Below, piece after piece: positions 1 to 5,750 of a stretch of 9,360 nucleotides of DNA. Position 1 is the first letter of the stretch. Each line of letters begins with the position of its first letter. The translations under genes and the position numbers were made by a program. The notes below the pieces were generated by a model. It was not told where the DNA came from. It saw only the letters and a list, made by a program, of their open reading frames with translations, and made no database searches. Origin of the DNA: Bacillota bacterium (GTDB taxonomy: Bacteria; Bacillota; Bacilli; ZCTH02-B2); the NCBI GenBank assembly GCA_017577895.1, contig PKQY01000058.1, forward strand, positions 1 to 9,360. The letters are read 5' to 3'.

Positions 1-900
1 CACTGCGTCTTCTTGCCCCGGGTGCACATCGGCGCCAGCAGCGTCATCATGCACCATTTTGACACGAAGCAAATTTTGCAACTGGTGCAGGATGAGAAGA
101 TCGACCACTTCTTCGCCGCGCCTACCATGTGGAATATGCTCTTGCAAGAAGATTTGTCCCAATACGACTTGAGCTCCTTGAAAAGAGGCCTGTACGGCGC
201 AGCCCCCATGGCCCCCACCTTGGTGAAGGCGTTGAAAGATCGGCTGGGCATCGACCTCATCCAAGCGTACGGCATGACCGAATTCGGCCCGGCGGTCACG
301 TTCCTGTACGAAGACGAACAGCTGACGAAAGCCGGCTCGGCAGGAAAAGTGTGCATCAACCACGAACTGCGGGTCGTCCGGCCCCGGGAAGGCGCGCCGT
401 CGGAACCGGACGACGTGTGTGCCCCGGGCGAAATCGGCGAGATCATCATCCGCGGCTCCTGCATGATGGTCGGCTACTACAAGCGGGAAGAAGCCACCGC
501 CGAAGCGTTGTACAAAGGCTGGTACCATTCGGGCGATCTCGGCTATTTGGATGAAGACGGTTACCTCTGGGTGGCCGATCGGCTGAAAGACATGGTCATC
601 AGCGGCGGGGAAAACATTTATCCGCGGGAAGTGGAAGACGTCTTGTACGAACATCCGGGCGTGCTGGACGTGGCAGTCCTGGGCGAACCCGACGAGTTGT
701 GGGGCGAAAAAGTGGTGGCGTACGTGGTGAAAAAAGATCCGAACCTCACCGCCGAAGAGCTGGAAGAATTCTGCAAAAAGAGCGACAAACTGGCGGACTA
801 CAAACGGCCGCGGAAATATTACTTCATCGATGAAATGCCCCGCAACGCCAGCGGCAAAATTCTCAAATACGTCTTGCGGGAGCGGGCCAAGTCCAACTGA
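1..900 (+). CDS. AMP-forming acyl-CoA synthetase, C-terminal part (5' end outside window)
   Basis: The reading frame is open from the first base, so this is the last 299 residues of a gene that begins before the window. It belongs to the class I adenylate-forming superfamily, which activates a carboxylic acid to an acyl-AMP and then an acyl-CoA thioester. Visible motifs in order: the substrate-pocket/adenine region YGAAPM, the AMP motif AYGMTEFGP, the YYKREEAT segment, the ribose-binding Asp in YHSGDLG, the hinge region VADRLKDMVISGGENIYP, and the C-terminal catalytic Lys in NASGKIL. All expected active-site elements of this half are intact. The N-terminal half with the P-loop is missing only because of the window edge. 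The substrate could be a medium- or long-chain fatty acid or another carboxylate; the sequence does not settle this. It is distinct from the second ligase in the window (3927-5597), so the locus has two paralogues. It ends with TGA, 38 nt before a terminator. Confidence 0.9.
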   Translation, partial: HCVFLPRVHIGASSVIMHHFDTKQILQLVQDEKIDHFFAAPTMWNMLLQEDLSQYDLSSLKRGLYGAAPMAPTLVKALKDRLGIDLIQAYGMTEFGPAVTFLYEDEQLTKAGSAGKVCINHELRVVRPREGAPSEPDDVCAPGEIGEIIIRGSCMMVGYYKREEATAEALYKGWYHSGDLGYLDEDGYLWVADRLKDMVISGGENIYPREVEDVLYEHPGVLDVAVLGEPDELWGEKVVAYVVKKDPNLTAEELEEFCKKSDKLADYKRPRKYYFIDEMPRNASGKILKYVLRERAKSN

Positions 901-938
901 CAAAGTACGGTTCAAAAGGGGCAACACAAGCATGCAGC

Positions 939-966
939 GAGGGGGCTGGGAGGCCCCCTCTTTTTG
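939..966 (+). terminator. Rho-independent terminator of the first acyl-CoA synthetase gene
   Basis: A perfect 8-bp stem (GAGGGGGC at 939-946 with GCCCCCTC at 953-960) closes a 6-nt loop. It is followed directly by TTTTTGTTTT. It lies 38 nt after the stop codon at 900 and separates the ligase from the glycerate kinase. Confidence 0.9.
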
Positions 967-981
967 TTTTCTCATGCACCT

Positions 982-1023
982 GGCATAATGGGCTTGTCCC
1001 TCTCGATATCGCAACGAAGGTGG
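982..1023 (+). promoter_or_regulatory. Candidate extended -10 promoter and ribosome binding site of glycerate kinase
   Basis: CATAAT at 984-989 is preceded by TGG at 981-983, which together form an extended -10 (TGN plus a 5/6 match to TATAAT). No good -35 is present: at 17-nt spacing there is only the T-tract of the terminator. The ribosome binding site AAGGTGG at 1017-1023 lies 7 nt before the ATG at 1031. The promoter call is weak because it rests on the -10 alone. The RBS is sound. Confidence 0.42.
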
Positions 1024-1030
1024 GAAAATC

Positions 1031-2419
1031 ATGCGCATCCTCGTCGCCCCCGATTCGTTCAAAGGCTCCCTCAGCGCCGTCGAAGCGGCCCGCATCATGG
1101 CCGATGCGATTCGGCAAGAGTTGTCCCAAGCGTCGGTGCACGCCTTTCCCATGGCCGACGGCGGCGAAGGCACGGTGGAGGCGGTGTTGGCCGGCACCGG
1201 CGGACGCCTTGTCCGGCTGACGGCCACCGGCCCTACGGGCACGCCGGTGCGCACCTTTTACGGCATCATCGATCATACAACGGCGATCCCAATCGGCGGC
1301 CGCCGGCCAGATCCGGCCAGGCAGGCCGACCATCATCAACAGCCGGTCCATCAAGACCATCATGAACAAACAGACCAACATGAACAAAACGACCTGCAGG
1401 GGCTGCATCCATCCCCTTCCGGCACCGCTGTCGCCGTCCTGGAGACGGCGGCGGTGGCCGGGCTGACCATGGTCCCGCCGGAGCAACGGAATCCGCTCCT
1501 CATGACAACCTTCGGCCTCGGCGAATGCATCCGCCACGCCCTGGACCACGGCATCCGCCGCTTTCTCATCGGCCTGGGAGGCAGCGCCGCCAACGACGGC
1601 GGCCTGGGCATGCTGCAGGCGTTGGGCGCCGCCTTTTACGACCCGGCGGGAAACCGCCTGCCCGACTTCAAACCGGCTATTCCTGCACCGACCGATCTCG
1701 CCCCGGCCGGTCCTGCCGCCATGATGGACGGCCGTCTCCATGATCCGGGAGCGCCACAACCGGGAACCGTCCTGGAGTGGATGTCCCGCATCGCCCGGGT
1801 CGACTTCAGCACGCTGGATCCCCGGCTCCGGGAAGCGGACATCGTCGTCGCCAGCGACGTCCAAAGCCCGCTGTGCGGTCCCCAGGGGGCATCCGTCGTC
1901 TTTGGCCCGCAAAAAGGGGCGACGCCGGAACAAGTCCGGCAACTGGACGAAGCCTTGGCGAGCTACGCCGAACAGGTGGAACGCCATCTGGGCCGCACCT
2001 TCCAGCACCACCCGGGAGCCGGTGCCGCCGGCGGGCTCGGCTTTGCGTTCCTCTGCCTCGGCGGGCGAATCGAATCGGGCGCCCGCTTGATCATCGAGGT
2101 TTCCGGCTTGGCCGGCCAATTGCCCCATGCCGACTGGCTCATCACCGGCGAAGGCCGGACCGACGAGCAAACGCTGTTGGGCAAGCTCCCCGTCACGCTG
2201 GCGGACATGGCCCGGGCCCACGGCGTCCGGACGATTCTCGTCTCCGGCAGCCTCACCGGCGACGAACAGACACTGGAAAAACTGTACCGCCGCTTCGACG
2301 CCGTCTTTGCCATCCCTAACCGTCCCATGTCGCTGGAAGAAGCCATGCGGGACGTCCGCCCGCTCTTAAAAACCACGGCCCGGAACATCGCCCGGTTGAT
2401 CGCCGCATCGGGCCCATGA
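1031..2419 (+). CDS. glxK: Glycerate kinase (class II, GlxK/GarK-type) with two unusual inserts
   Basis: Glycerate kinase phosphorylates D-glycerate with ATP (class II enzymes make 2-phosphoglycerate), linking glycerate, glyoxylate and serine breakdown to lower glycolysis in the cytoplasm. Family motifs are all present: MRILVAPDSFKGSLSA at the N-terminus, MADGGEGT at 41-48, GLGGSAANDGG at 181-191, the FGPQKGAT block at 291-298, GAGAAGGLGF at 339-348 and ITGEGRTD at 371-378. The ATG at 1031 is favoured by its RBS and because PDSFKGSLSA normally starts within ten residues of the N-terminus. The protein is 462 residues against about 380 usual for the family. The excess maps to two places: residues about 85-130, including a His/Gln/Asp-rich stretch, and residues about 213-245, which are Pro/Ala/Gly-rich. 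Both inserts keep the frame and the core motifs on either side are intact, so the enzyme is probably active. The gene is monocistronic and convergent with the SMR gene 33 nt away. The 2- versus 3-phosphoglycerate product is inferred from family only. Confidence 0.9.
   Translation: MRILVAPDSFKGSLSAVEAARIMADAIRQELSQASVHAFPMADGGEGTVEAVLAGTGGRLVRLTATGPTGTPVRTFYGIIDHTTAIPIGGRRPDPARQADHHQQPVHQDHHEQTDQHEQNDLQGLHPSPSGTAVAVLETAAVAGLTMVPPEQRNPLLMTTFGLGECIRHALDHGIRRFLIGLGGSAANDGGLGMLQALGAAFYDPAGNRLPDFKPAIPAPTDLAPAGPAAMMDGRLHDPGAPQPGTVLEWMSRIARVDFSTLDPRLREADIVVASDVQSPLCGPQGASVVFGPQKGATPEQVRQLDEALASYAEQVERHLGRTFQHHPGAGAAGGLGFAFLCLGGRIESGARLIIEVSGLAGQLPHADWLITGEGRTDEQTLLGKLPVTLADMARAHGVRTILVSGSLTGDEQTLEKLYRRFDAVFAIPNRPMSLEEAMRDVRPLLKTTARNIARLIAASGP
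1355..1390 (+). repeat. 18-bp in-frame tandem repeat in the glycerate kinase His-rich insert
   Basis: Two 18-bp units, 1355-1372 and 1373-1390, agree at 15 of 18 positions. They lie in codon phase, encoding DHHEQT and DQHEQN (residues 109-120). A related fragment, GACCATCATCAACAG at 1328-1342, lies just upstream and encodes DHHQQ. Six His occur between residues 101 and 117. The pattern fits growth of the insert by slippage or short duplication. Confidence 0.75.
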
Positions 2420-2428
2420 CCACAACAT

Positions 2429-2462
2429 CAAAAAGCCCCGTGGGTCAGTGACTCACGGGGCT
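2429..2462 (-). terminator. Terminator of the SMR gene, overlapping its stop codon
   Basis: A 12-bp stem (2434-2445 with 2451-2462, one G-T pair) closes a 5-nt loop. Read on the minus strand it is followed by TTTTTGATG, a U-tract. The plus strand has no T-run after the stem, so it mainly serves the minus-strand SMR gene, though the hairpin may also help end the convergent glycerate kinase transcript. The SMR stop codon (2453-2455) lies within the ascending arm. Confidence 0.85.
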
Positions 2463-2791
2463 GTCGATTTGCCGCTCAAATTCAAGATGATCGTCCCGAT
2501 CAAAATGAGGGCAATACCGAACAGTTGCATGCCGTTCAGCGATTCGCGCCAAATGAAGTAGCCAATGAGGACGATGCCGACCGTTCCAAGCCCGGACCAG
2601 ATGGCATACGCAATCCCTAACGGAATGTATTTCAAACTGAGGGCCATCAAATAAAACGCCGCACCATAGCCCATCACGACCACCAGGCTCGGCAGCCAGC
2701 GGGTAAACCCTTGGGACGCCTTCAACGACGATGTCGCCGCCACCTCACTGGTGATGGCCAACAACAGCAGCAAAAATGCTTTCATGTTCAT
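2453..2791 (-). CDS. Small multidrug resistance (SMR/EmrE-type) efflux protein
   Basis: A 112-residue membrane protein with four hydrophobic segments at about residues 5-25, 33-52, 58-80 and 87-107. SMR proteins work as dimers in the cytoplasmic membrane and exchange protons for cationic drugs, quaternary ammonium compounds or small guanidinium compounds. The essential membrane Glu is present as E16 in the ITSEVAATSSLKASQGF segment. The third helix reads IPLGIAYAIWSGLGTVG, with Y62 and W65 matching the aromatic binding-site residues of EmrE. This favours the Qac/EmrE subtype over the SugE/Gdx guanidinium exporters, though the substrate is not proven. The frame is open to 2839, but a clear promoter lies inside that extension, so the real start is ATG 2791 or TTG 2797. 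GGAGGG at 2804-2809 sits 12 nt from the ATG and 6 nt from the TTG, so the TTG (two residues longer) is a real alternative. No partner SMR gene is adjacent, so it is probably homodimeric. Confidence 0.88.
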   Translation of the reverse strand: MNMKAFLLLLLAITSEVAATSSLKASQGFTRWLPSLVVVMGYGAAFYLMALSLKYIPLGIAYAIWSGLGTVGIVLIGYFIWRESLNGMQLFGIALILIGTIILNLSGKSTAP

Positions 2792-2811
2792 ATACAACGA
2801 CCACCCTCCGA

Positions 2812-2827
2812 TCCGAACATAATCGGA
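2812..2827. promoter_or_regulatory. Short inverted repeat over the SMR -10 box (possible operator)
   Basis: TCCGA at 2812-2816 and TCGGA at 2823-2827 form a 5-bp inverted repeat with a 6-nt centre that covers the -10 hexamer. Such a position suits a repressor site, as many efflux genes are repressed at the -10. The arms are short and chance is possible. No regulator gene is adjacent. Confidence 0.3.
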
Positions 2828-2844
2828 CGGGGGCGGCAAGTCAA
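2816..2844 (-). promoter_or_regulatory. Sigma-A-type promoter of the SMR gene
   Basis: On the minus strand, TTGACT (2839-2844) and TATGTT (2816-2821) are separated by exactly 17 nt. Transcription would start near 2809, giving a leader of only about 20 nt that begins at the Shine-Dalgarno. This gives the SMR gene its own transcription unit, although read-through from the lactonase upstream cannot be excluded because no terminator is visible between them. Confidence 0.72.
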
Positions 2845-2894
2845 CTGTTCATCCCTCAACCTGCCATCTCAGCCAACATTCCCAGCCGGCAGCC

Positions 2895-3875
2895 TCAGCC
2901 GCCAAACAGCCGCCGCGGGTTTTCCACCAACATTTGTTGAATCGCCTCTTCCGTCACTCCGCCTTGTCGAAGCAGCGGCAAAAAGTTTTCGAACAGATGG
3001 GTCGGATGCCAGTTGGCCAGCAGCTCGGCCGCAGCATCGTGCAGCTGAAAAGGCCGGCCCAGCCACACGGCGATGGTGTCGTGGGAAAGCAACAGCCGGT
3101 CGCTGTATCCAGCCCCGATCAACCCGATGAGACAGGCCAGCCGTTCCTCATCCATGGGCATCCCCACCATCCCCTGCAGCCCGATGCGGTCAAATCCGAT
3201 GGAAACTCCTTGCCGCAACGTCCGCAAATGATACGACAGATCGGTGTTGCCGTCCATGTGTCCGATCATGATTCGGTTCGGGTCGGCCCCTTCAGCGATG
3301 AGCAGCTCGGCCTGTTCCGGCCCCATGGTCCCCTCCTGCGTATGGGTGATGATGGGGACGCCGGTCTCCCGTTGGACCCGCGCCGCGGCCCGGAAAAACA
3401 CTTGCTCGTAGTCCGTGATCCGGTCTTTGCTGGAGGCCAATTTGATGACGCCCGCTTTAATCCCCGTCCCGCCGATGCCTTCCGTTATTTCCGTCATCAT
3501 CATTTCGTACACTTCCTGCTGGACGTCGCCGAACGCCCGCCGGAACTTGAAATACGCCGGCGCCCCTTCCCCTTCGTAGTAATAACCGGTGGAACATATG
3601 ATCTGCAGGCCGCTGCGTTCCGACAATTCCCGCAAAAATTCGGGATTGCGTCCCGTGTCGTTGGTGGTGGCATCCACCACCGTCTTCACCCCGTGCTGCT
3701 TCAATCGCTCCGCCACCGCCAGACACGTCTCCATCGCCTCGTCATAGCGAAACGGCCCCAGGGTCAGGTCGCCGGCATAGCCCGGATACCCGAACAAAAA
3801 GTGCTCGTGGATCAACGTCACACCCAACTGCTCCGGTGTAATGTCGCCGGTGACGGTTTGGACTTTATTACTCAT
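2895..3875 (-). CDS. Phosphotriesterase-like lactonase (amidohydrolase superfamily)
   Basis: A 326-residue protein of the PTE/PLL family, binuclear metallohydrolases with a (beta/alpha)8 barrel. The full metal site is visible: H23 and H25 (HEH), the bridging carboxylated K145 (GVIKLASS), H178 (IITHTQEG), H206 (GHMDG) and D266 (LLSHD). The GYYYEGEG segment (98-105) and FDRIGL with R230 match positions that line the lactone pocket in PLLs. The family normally hydrolyses lactones, including N-acyl homoserine lactones and gamma/delta-lactones, with weak promiscuous paraoxonase activity. Lactonase is therefore preferred to phosphotriesterase. There is no signal peptide, so it is cytoplasmic. The start ATG has a strong AGGAGGGAG 7 nt upstream. 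It lies 51 nt after the stop of the acyl-CoA synthetase on the same strand with no terminator between, so the two form an operon. This pairing suggests the opened hydroxy acid is a ligase substrate or product-related metabolite, which is inference. Confidence 0.88.
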   Translation of the reverse strand: MSNKVQTVTGDITPEQLGVTLIHEHFLFGYPGYAGDLTLGPFRYDEAMETCLAVAERLKQHGVKTVVDATTNDTGRNPEFLRELSERSGLQIICSTGYYYEGEGAPAYFKFRRAFGDVQQEVYEMMMTEITEGIGGTGIKAGVIKLASSKDRITDYEQVFFRAAARVQRETGVPIITHTQEGTMGPEQAELLIAEGADPNRIMIGHMDGNTDLSYHLRTLRQGVSIGFDRIGLQGMVGMPMDEERLACLIGLIGAGYSDRLLLSHDTIAVWLGRPFQLHDAAAELLANWHPTHLFENFLPLLRQGGVTEEAIQQMLVENPRRLFGG

Positions 3876-3926
3876 TCGACTCCCTCCTGTTCAACCCATT
3901 TCGCCCAGGCCTTTGCTTTCATGCCT

Positions 3927-5597
3927 TCACCGACTGCCGGCATGGCGCCCGAACTCCCGATCTTGCAACACCCGCCACAAAATTTTGCCGCTGCCGCTTT
4001 TGGGCAAAGCGTCCACCAGCTCCACGACCCGCGGGTACTTGTACGCCGCCATTTGCCCTTTGCTCCACTCGATGATCTCCTCCGGCGTCACTTTCCCCCG
4101 ATACGCCTCCCGCAACACGACGTACGCCTTGACGTTTTCCCCCCGCCGCTCGTCGGGCGTGGCCACGACGCACGCCTCTTCCACCGCCGGATGCCGGTAC
4201 AAGATGGTTTCCACCTCCGTCGGCCACACTTTGAAACCGGCGGCGTTGATCATGCGTTTGGCCCGGTCCACCAAAAAGAAATACCCTTCTTCGTCGTAGC
4301 GTCCGATGTCCCCCGTTCGCAGAAAGCGCTTTCCGTCGATGGTGACAAACGCCTTGGCCGTCTCTTCCGGCTTGTTCCAGTATCCTTTCATCACTTGCGG
4401 GCCGTGGACGACGATCTCCCCTTCCTCCCCGGGCCCCAATTCCCGATCGGTGCCCAACTCCAGCACCCGGCAGTCGGTGTCGGGCACCGGCACGCCCAAA
4501 CATTGCAACTTGGGCCGGTCCGGCGGATTCATATGCGTCTGGGAAATGGTCTCGGTCATGCCGTACCCTTCCACGTACCGCAGCCCCAGCTTCTCGTACA
4601 GCCGCCGGCCCACGGCTTCCGGCAAGGGGGCCCCGCCGCCGCTGATGGACACAAGCGAACTGATATCATACCGATCCAAATTCGGATTCGCCAAAAAGTC
4701 GACCACCATGGTGCTGATGTTCACCCAGTGGGTGCAGCGGTATTTCTCGATGCACAGGGCCGCCGTGTCCCGATCCCAACGGCTCAACAACACGATGGTC
4801 GCCCCGGCAAAAATGGGCGTGTTCATGCAATGCTGCAGGCCGGTGACGTGAAACAGCGGCAACACCGACAAAGACACGGCGCTGGGCGCGATGTTGGTCC
4901 AATACGCGCCGCTGATGACGGTCGCAATGACCGTCGAATGGGTATGAATGCACCCTTTCGGCATGCCGGTGGAACCGGACGTATACGGCAGCACCGCCCA
5001 GTCGTCGGGCCCCACCCGAAGCGGCGGCACATCCGTCCCTGCAGCCAAAAACTCCCGCCACGGCACCGCCCCAGGCAACGTCCTCGCCGGCATGCGGACA
5101 AATTCCGGCGCCGGCACTTCCGGCTCGTCCGGCACATAATCCCGGTACGTCACCGTCACGACGGCCAAGTCCGGCAACCGGTCTTTGACAGCCATCACCC
5201 GCTCCGCCAAATCTTGCCCGGCAAAGATCACGCTTGCCCCGCTGTCCTGGAGCATGTACGCCAGTTCCTCTTCCAGCAACATCGGGTTCAAAGGCACCGC
5301 CATGGCATTGGCCCGCAAAATGCCGTAAAACGCAATGACAAACTGGGGCGCGTTTTGCATGTACAGCGCCACCCGAGCCCCTTTTTCGATGCCCCGGGCC
5401 GCCAACGCCGCCGCCACCCGTTCCGCTTCTTCCTTCAGCTGCCGATACGACAGGCGCGTCCCGTAATAAATGATGGCCGGCTTGTCGGGATACCGGCGGG
5501 CAGAGGTTTCTAAAAATTCCCACAACGATACTTGCGGATAGTCCAGTGACTTGGGCAATCGCGCTGGCCAAACCGCGAAATGACGATCGAACACCAT
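3927..5597 (-). CDS. Long-chain-type AMP-forming acyl-CoA synthetase
   Basis: A complete 556-residue adenylate-forming enzyme that converts a carboxylate, ATP and CoA to acyl-CoA, AMP and PPi in the cytoplasm. Motifs: P-loop YTSGSTGMPKG at 205-215, the VLPLFHVTGL block at about 245-254, SGGGAPLP near 329-336, GYGMTET at 344-350, ribose-binding D430 in RTGDIG, hinge R445 in VDRAKRM, and catalytic K528 in SGSGKIL. Length is typical of fatty acyl-CoA synthetases (LcfB/FadD-like). The exact acid is unknown: medium or long fatty acids, or a hydroxy or aryl acid, are possible. The ATG at 5595-5597 follows GGGGGCGGAGA with 4-5 nt spacing. It is the first gene of an operon with the lactonase and is divergent from the lipase across an AT-rich promoter region. 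It is not a recent duplicate of the ligase at 1-900, as motifs such as GYGMTETI versus AYGMTEFG differ. Confidence 0.92.
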   Translation of the reverse strand: MVFDRHFAVWPARLPKSLDYPQVSLWEFLETSARRYPDKPAIIYYGTRLSYRQLKEEAERVAAALAARGIEKGARVALYMQNAPQFVIAFYGILRANAMAVPLNPMLLEEELAYMLQDSGASVIFAGQDLAERVMAVKDRLPDLAVVTVTYRDYVPDEPEVPAPEFVRMPARTLPGAVPWREFLAAGTDVPPLRVGPDDWAVLPYTSGSTGMPKGCIHTHSTVIATVISGAYWTNIAPSAVSLSVLPLFHVTGLQHCMNTPIFAGATIVLLSRWDRDTAALCIEKYRCTHWVNISTMVVDFLANPNLDRYDISSLVSISGGGAPLPEAVGRRLYEKLGLRYVEGYGMTETISQTHMNPPDRPKLQCLGVPVPDTDCRVLELGTDRELGPGEEGEIVVHGPQVMKGYWNKPEETAKAFVTIDGKRFLRTGDIGRYDEEGYFFLVDRAKRMINAAGFKVWPTEVETILYRHPAVEEACVVATPDERRGENVKAYVVLREAYRGKVTPEEIIEWSKGQMAAYKYPRVVELVDALPKSGSGKILWRVLQDREFGRHAGSR

Positions 5598-5655
5598 CGT
5601 TCTCCGCCCCCTATTTGGAAAATTCCCGCAAACGTCGGATAGCCAGATTTATTTT

Positions 5656-5682
5656 AATGATTCATAATTATTATAATTCATT
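5656..5682. promoter_or_regulatory. 27-bp imperfect palindrome between ligase and lipase genes, PerR/Fur-box-like core
   Basis: The 27-bp element is centred on 5669 and its halves agree at 11 of 13 paired positions. The core TCATAATTATTATAA (5662-5676) matches the PerR-box consensus TTATAATNATTATAA at 13 of 14 defined bases and the 7-1-7 Fur box at 12 of 14. It covers both divergent -10 candidates, where a repressor would shut both genes. It is a strong AT island in GC-rich DNA, so part of the match could come from overlapping -10 boxes alone. Which Fur-family protein, if any, binds is not shown. Confidence 0.45.
5670..5677. promoter_or_regulatory. Divergent -10 boxes for the ligase operon (-) and lipase (+)
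   Basis: Perfect TATAAT occurs on both strands, overlapping: plus at 5672-5677 and minus at 5675-5670. The -35 regions at 17 nt are poor on both sides (TTATTT at 5649-5654 for plus; TGAAAT at 5698-5693 for minus). Predicted leaders are about 65-70 nt each. Only one of the two may be real, and the two could compete for polymerase. Confidence 0.45.
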
Positions 5683-5750
5683 TTTTTGGCGGATTTCACC
5701 CTAGTTTTTTGTCTTCTTTTCGGGATTGGTGTCGAGGGGGCGTAGACAAA

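Noticed and set aside
863..2221. A 452-codon minus-strand frame opposite glycerate kinase.
   Set aside because: It crosses the 939-966 terminator and mirrors the glycerate kinase coding sequence. Its hydrophobic Leu/Met stretch is only the complement of the His/Gln repeat.
1031..2419. Glycerate kinase excess length considered as a frameshift or gene fusion.
   Set aside because: All core motifs are in one uninterrupted frame on both sides of each insert, and the inserts match no second domain I know. In-frame insertion is the simpler reading.
2791..2894. Possible ykkC-type guanidine riboswitch upstream of the SMR gene.
   Set aside because: The mapped promoter leaves a leader of about 20 nt, far too short, and no conserved ykkC elements are visible. 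The pump motif is also not of the guanidinium (Gdx) subtype.
2934..5513. An 859-codon open frame on the plus strand, antisense to both the ligase and the lactonase.
   Set aside because: Its translation is rich in Arg, His, Pro and Gln with no recognisable domain. It lies opposite two intact genes with clear motifs. Long antisense frames are expected in GC-rich genes with G/C-ending codons.
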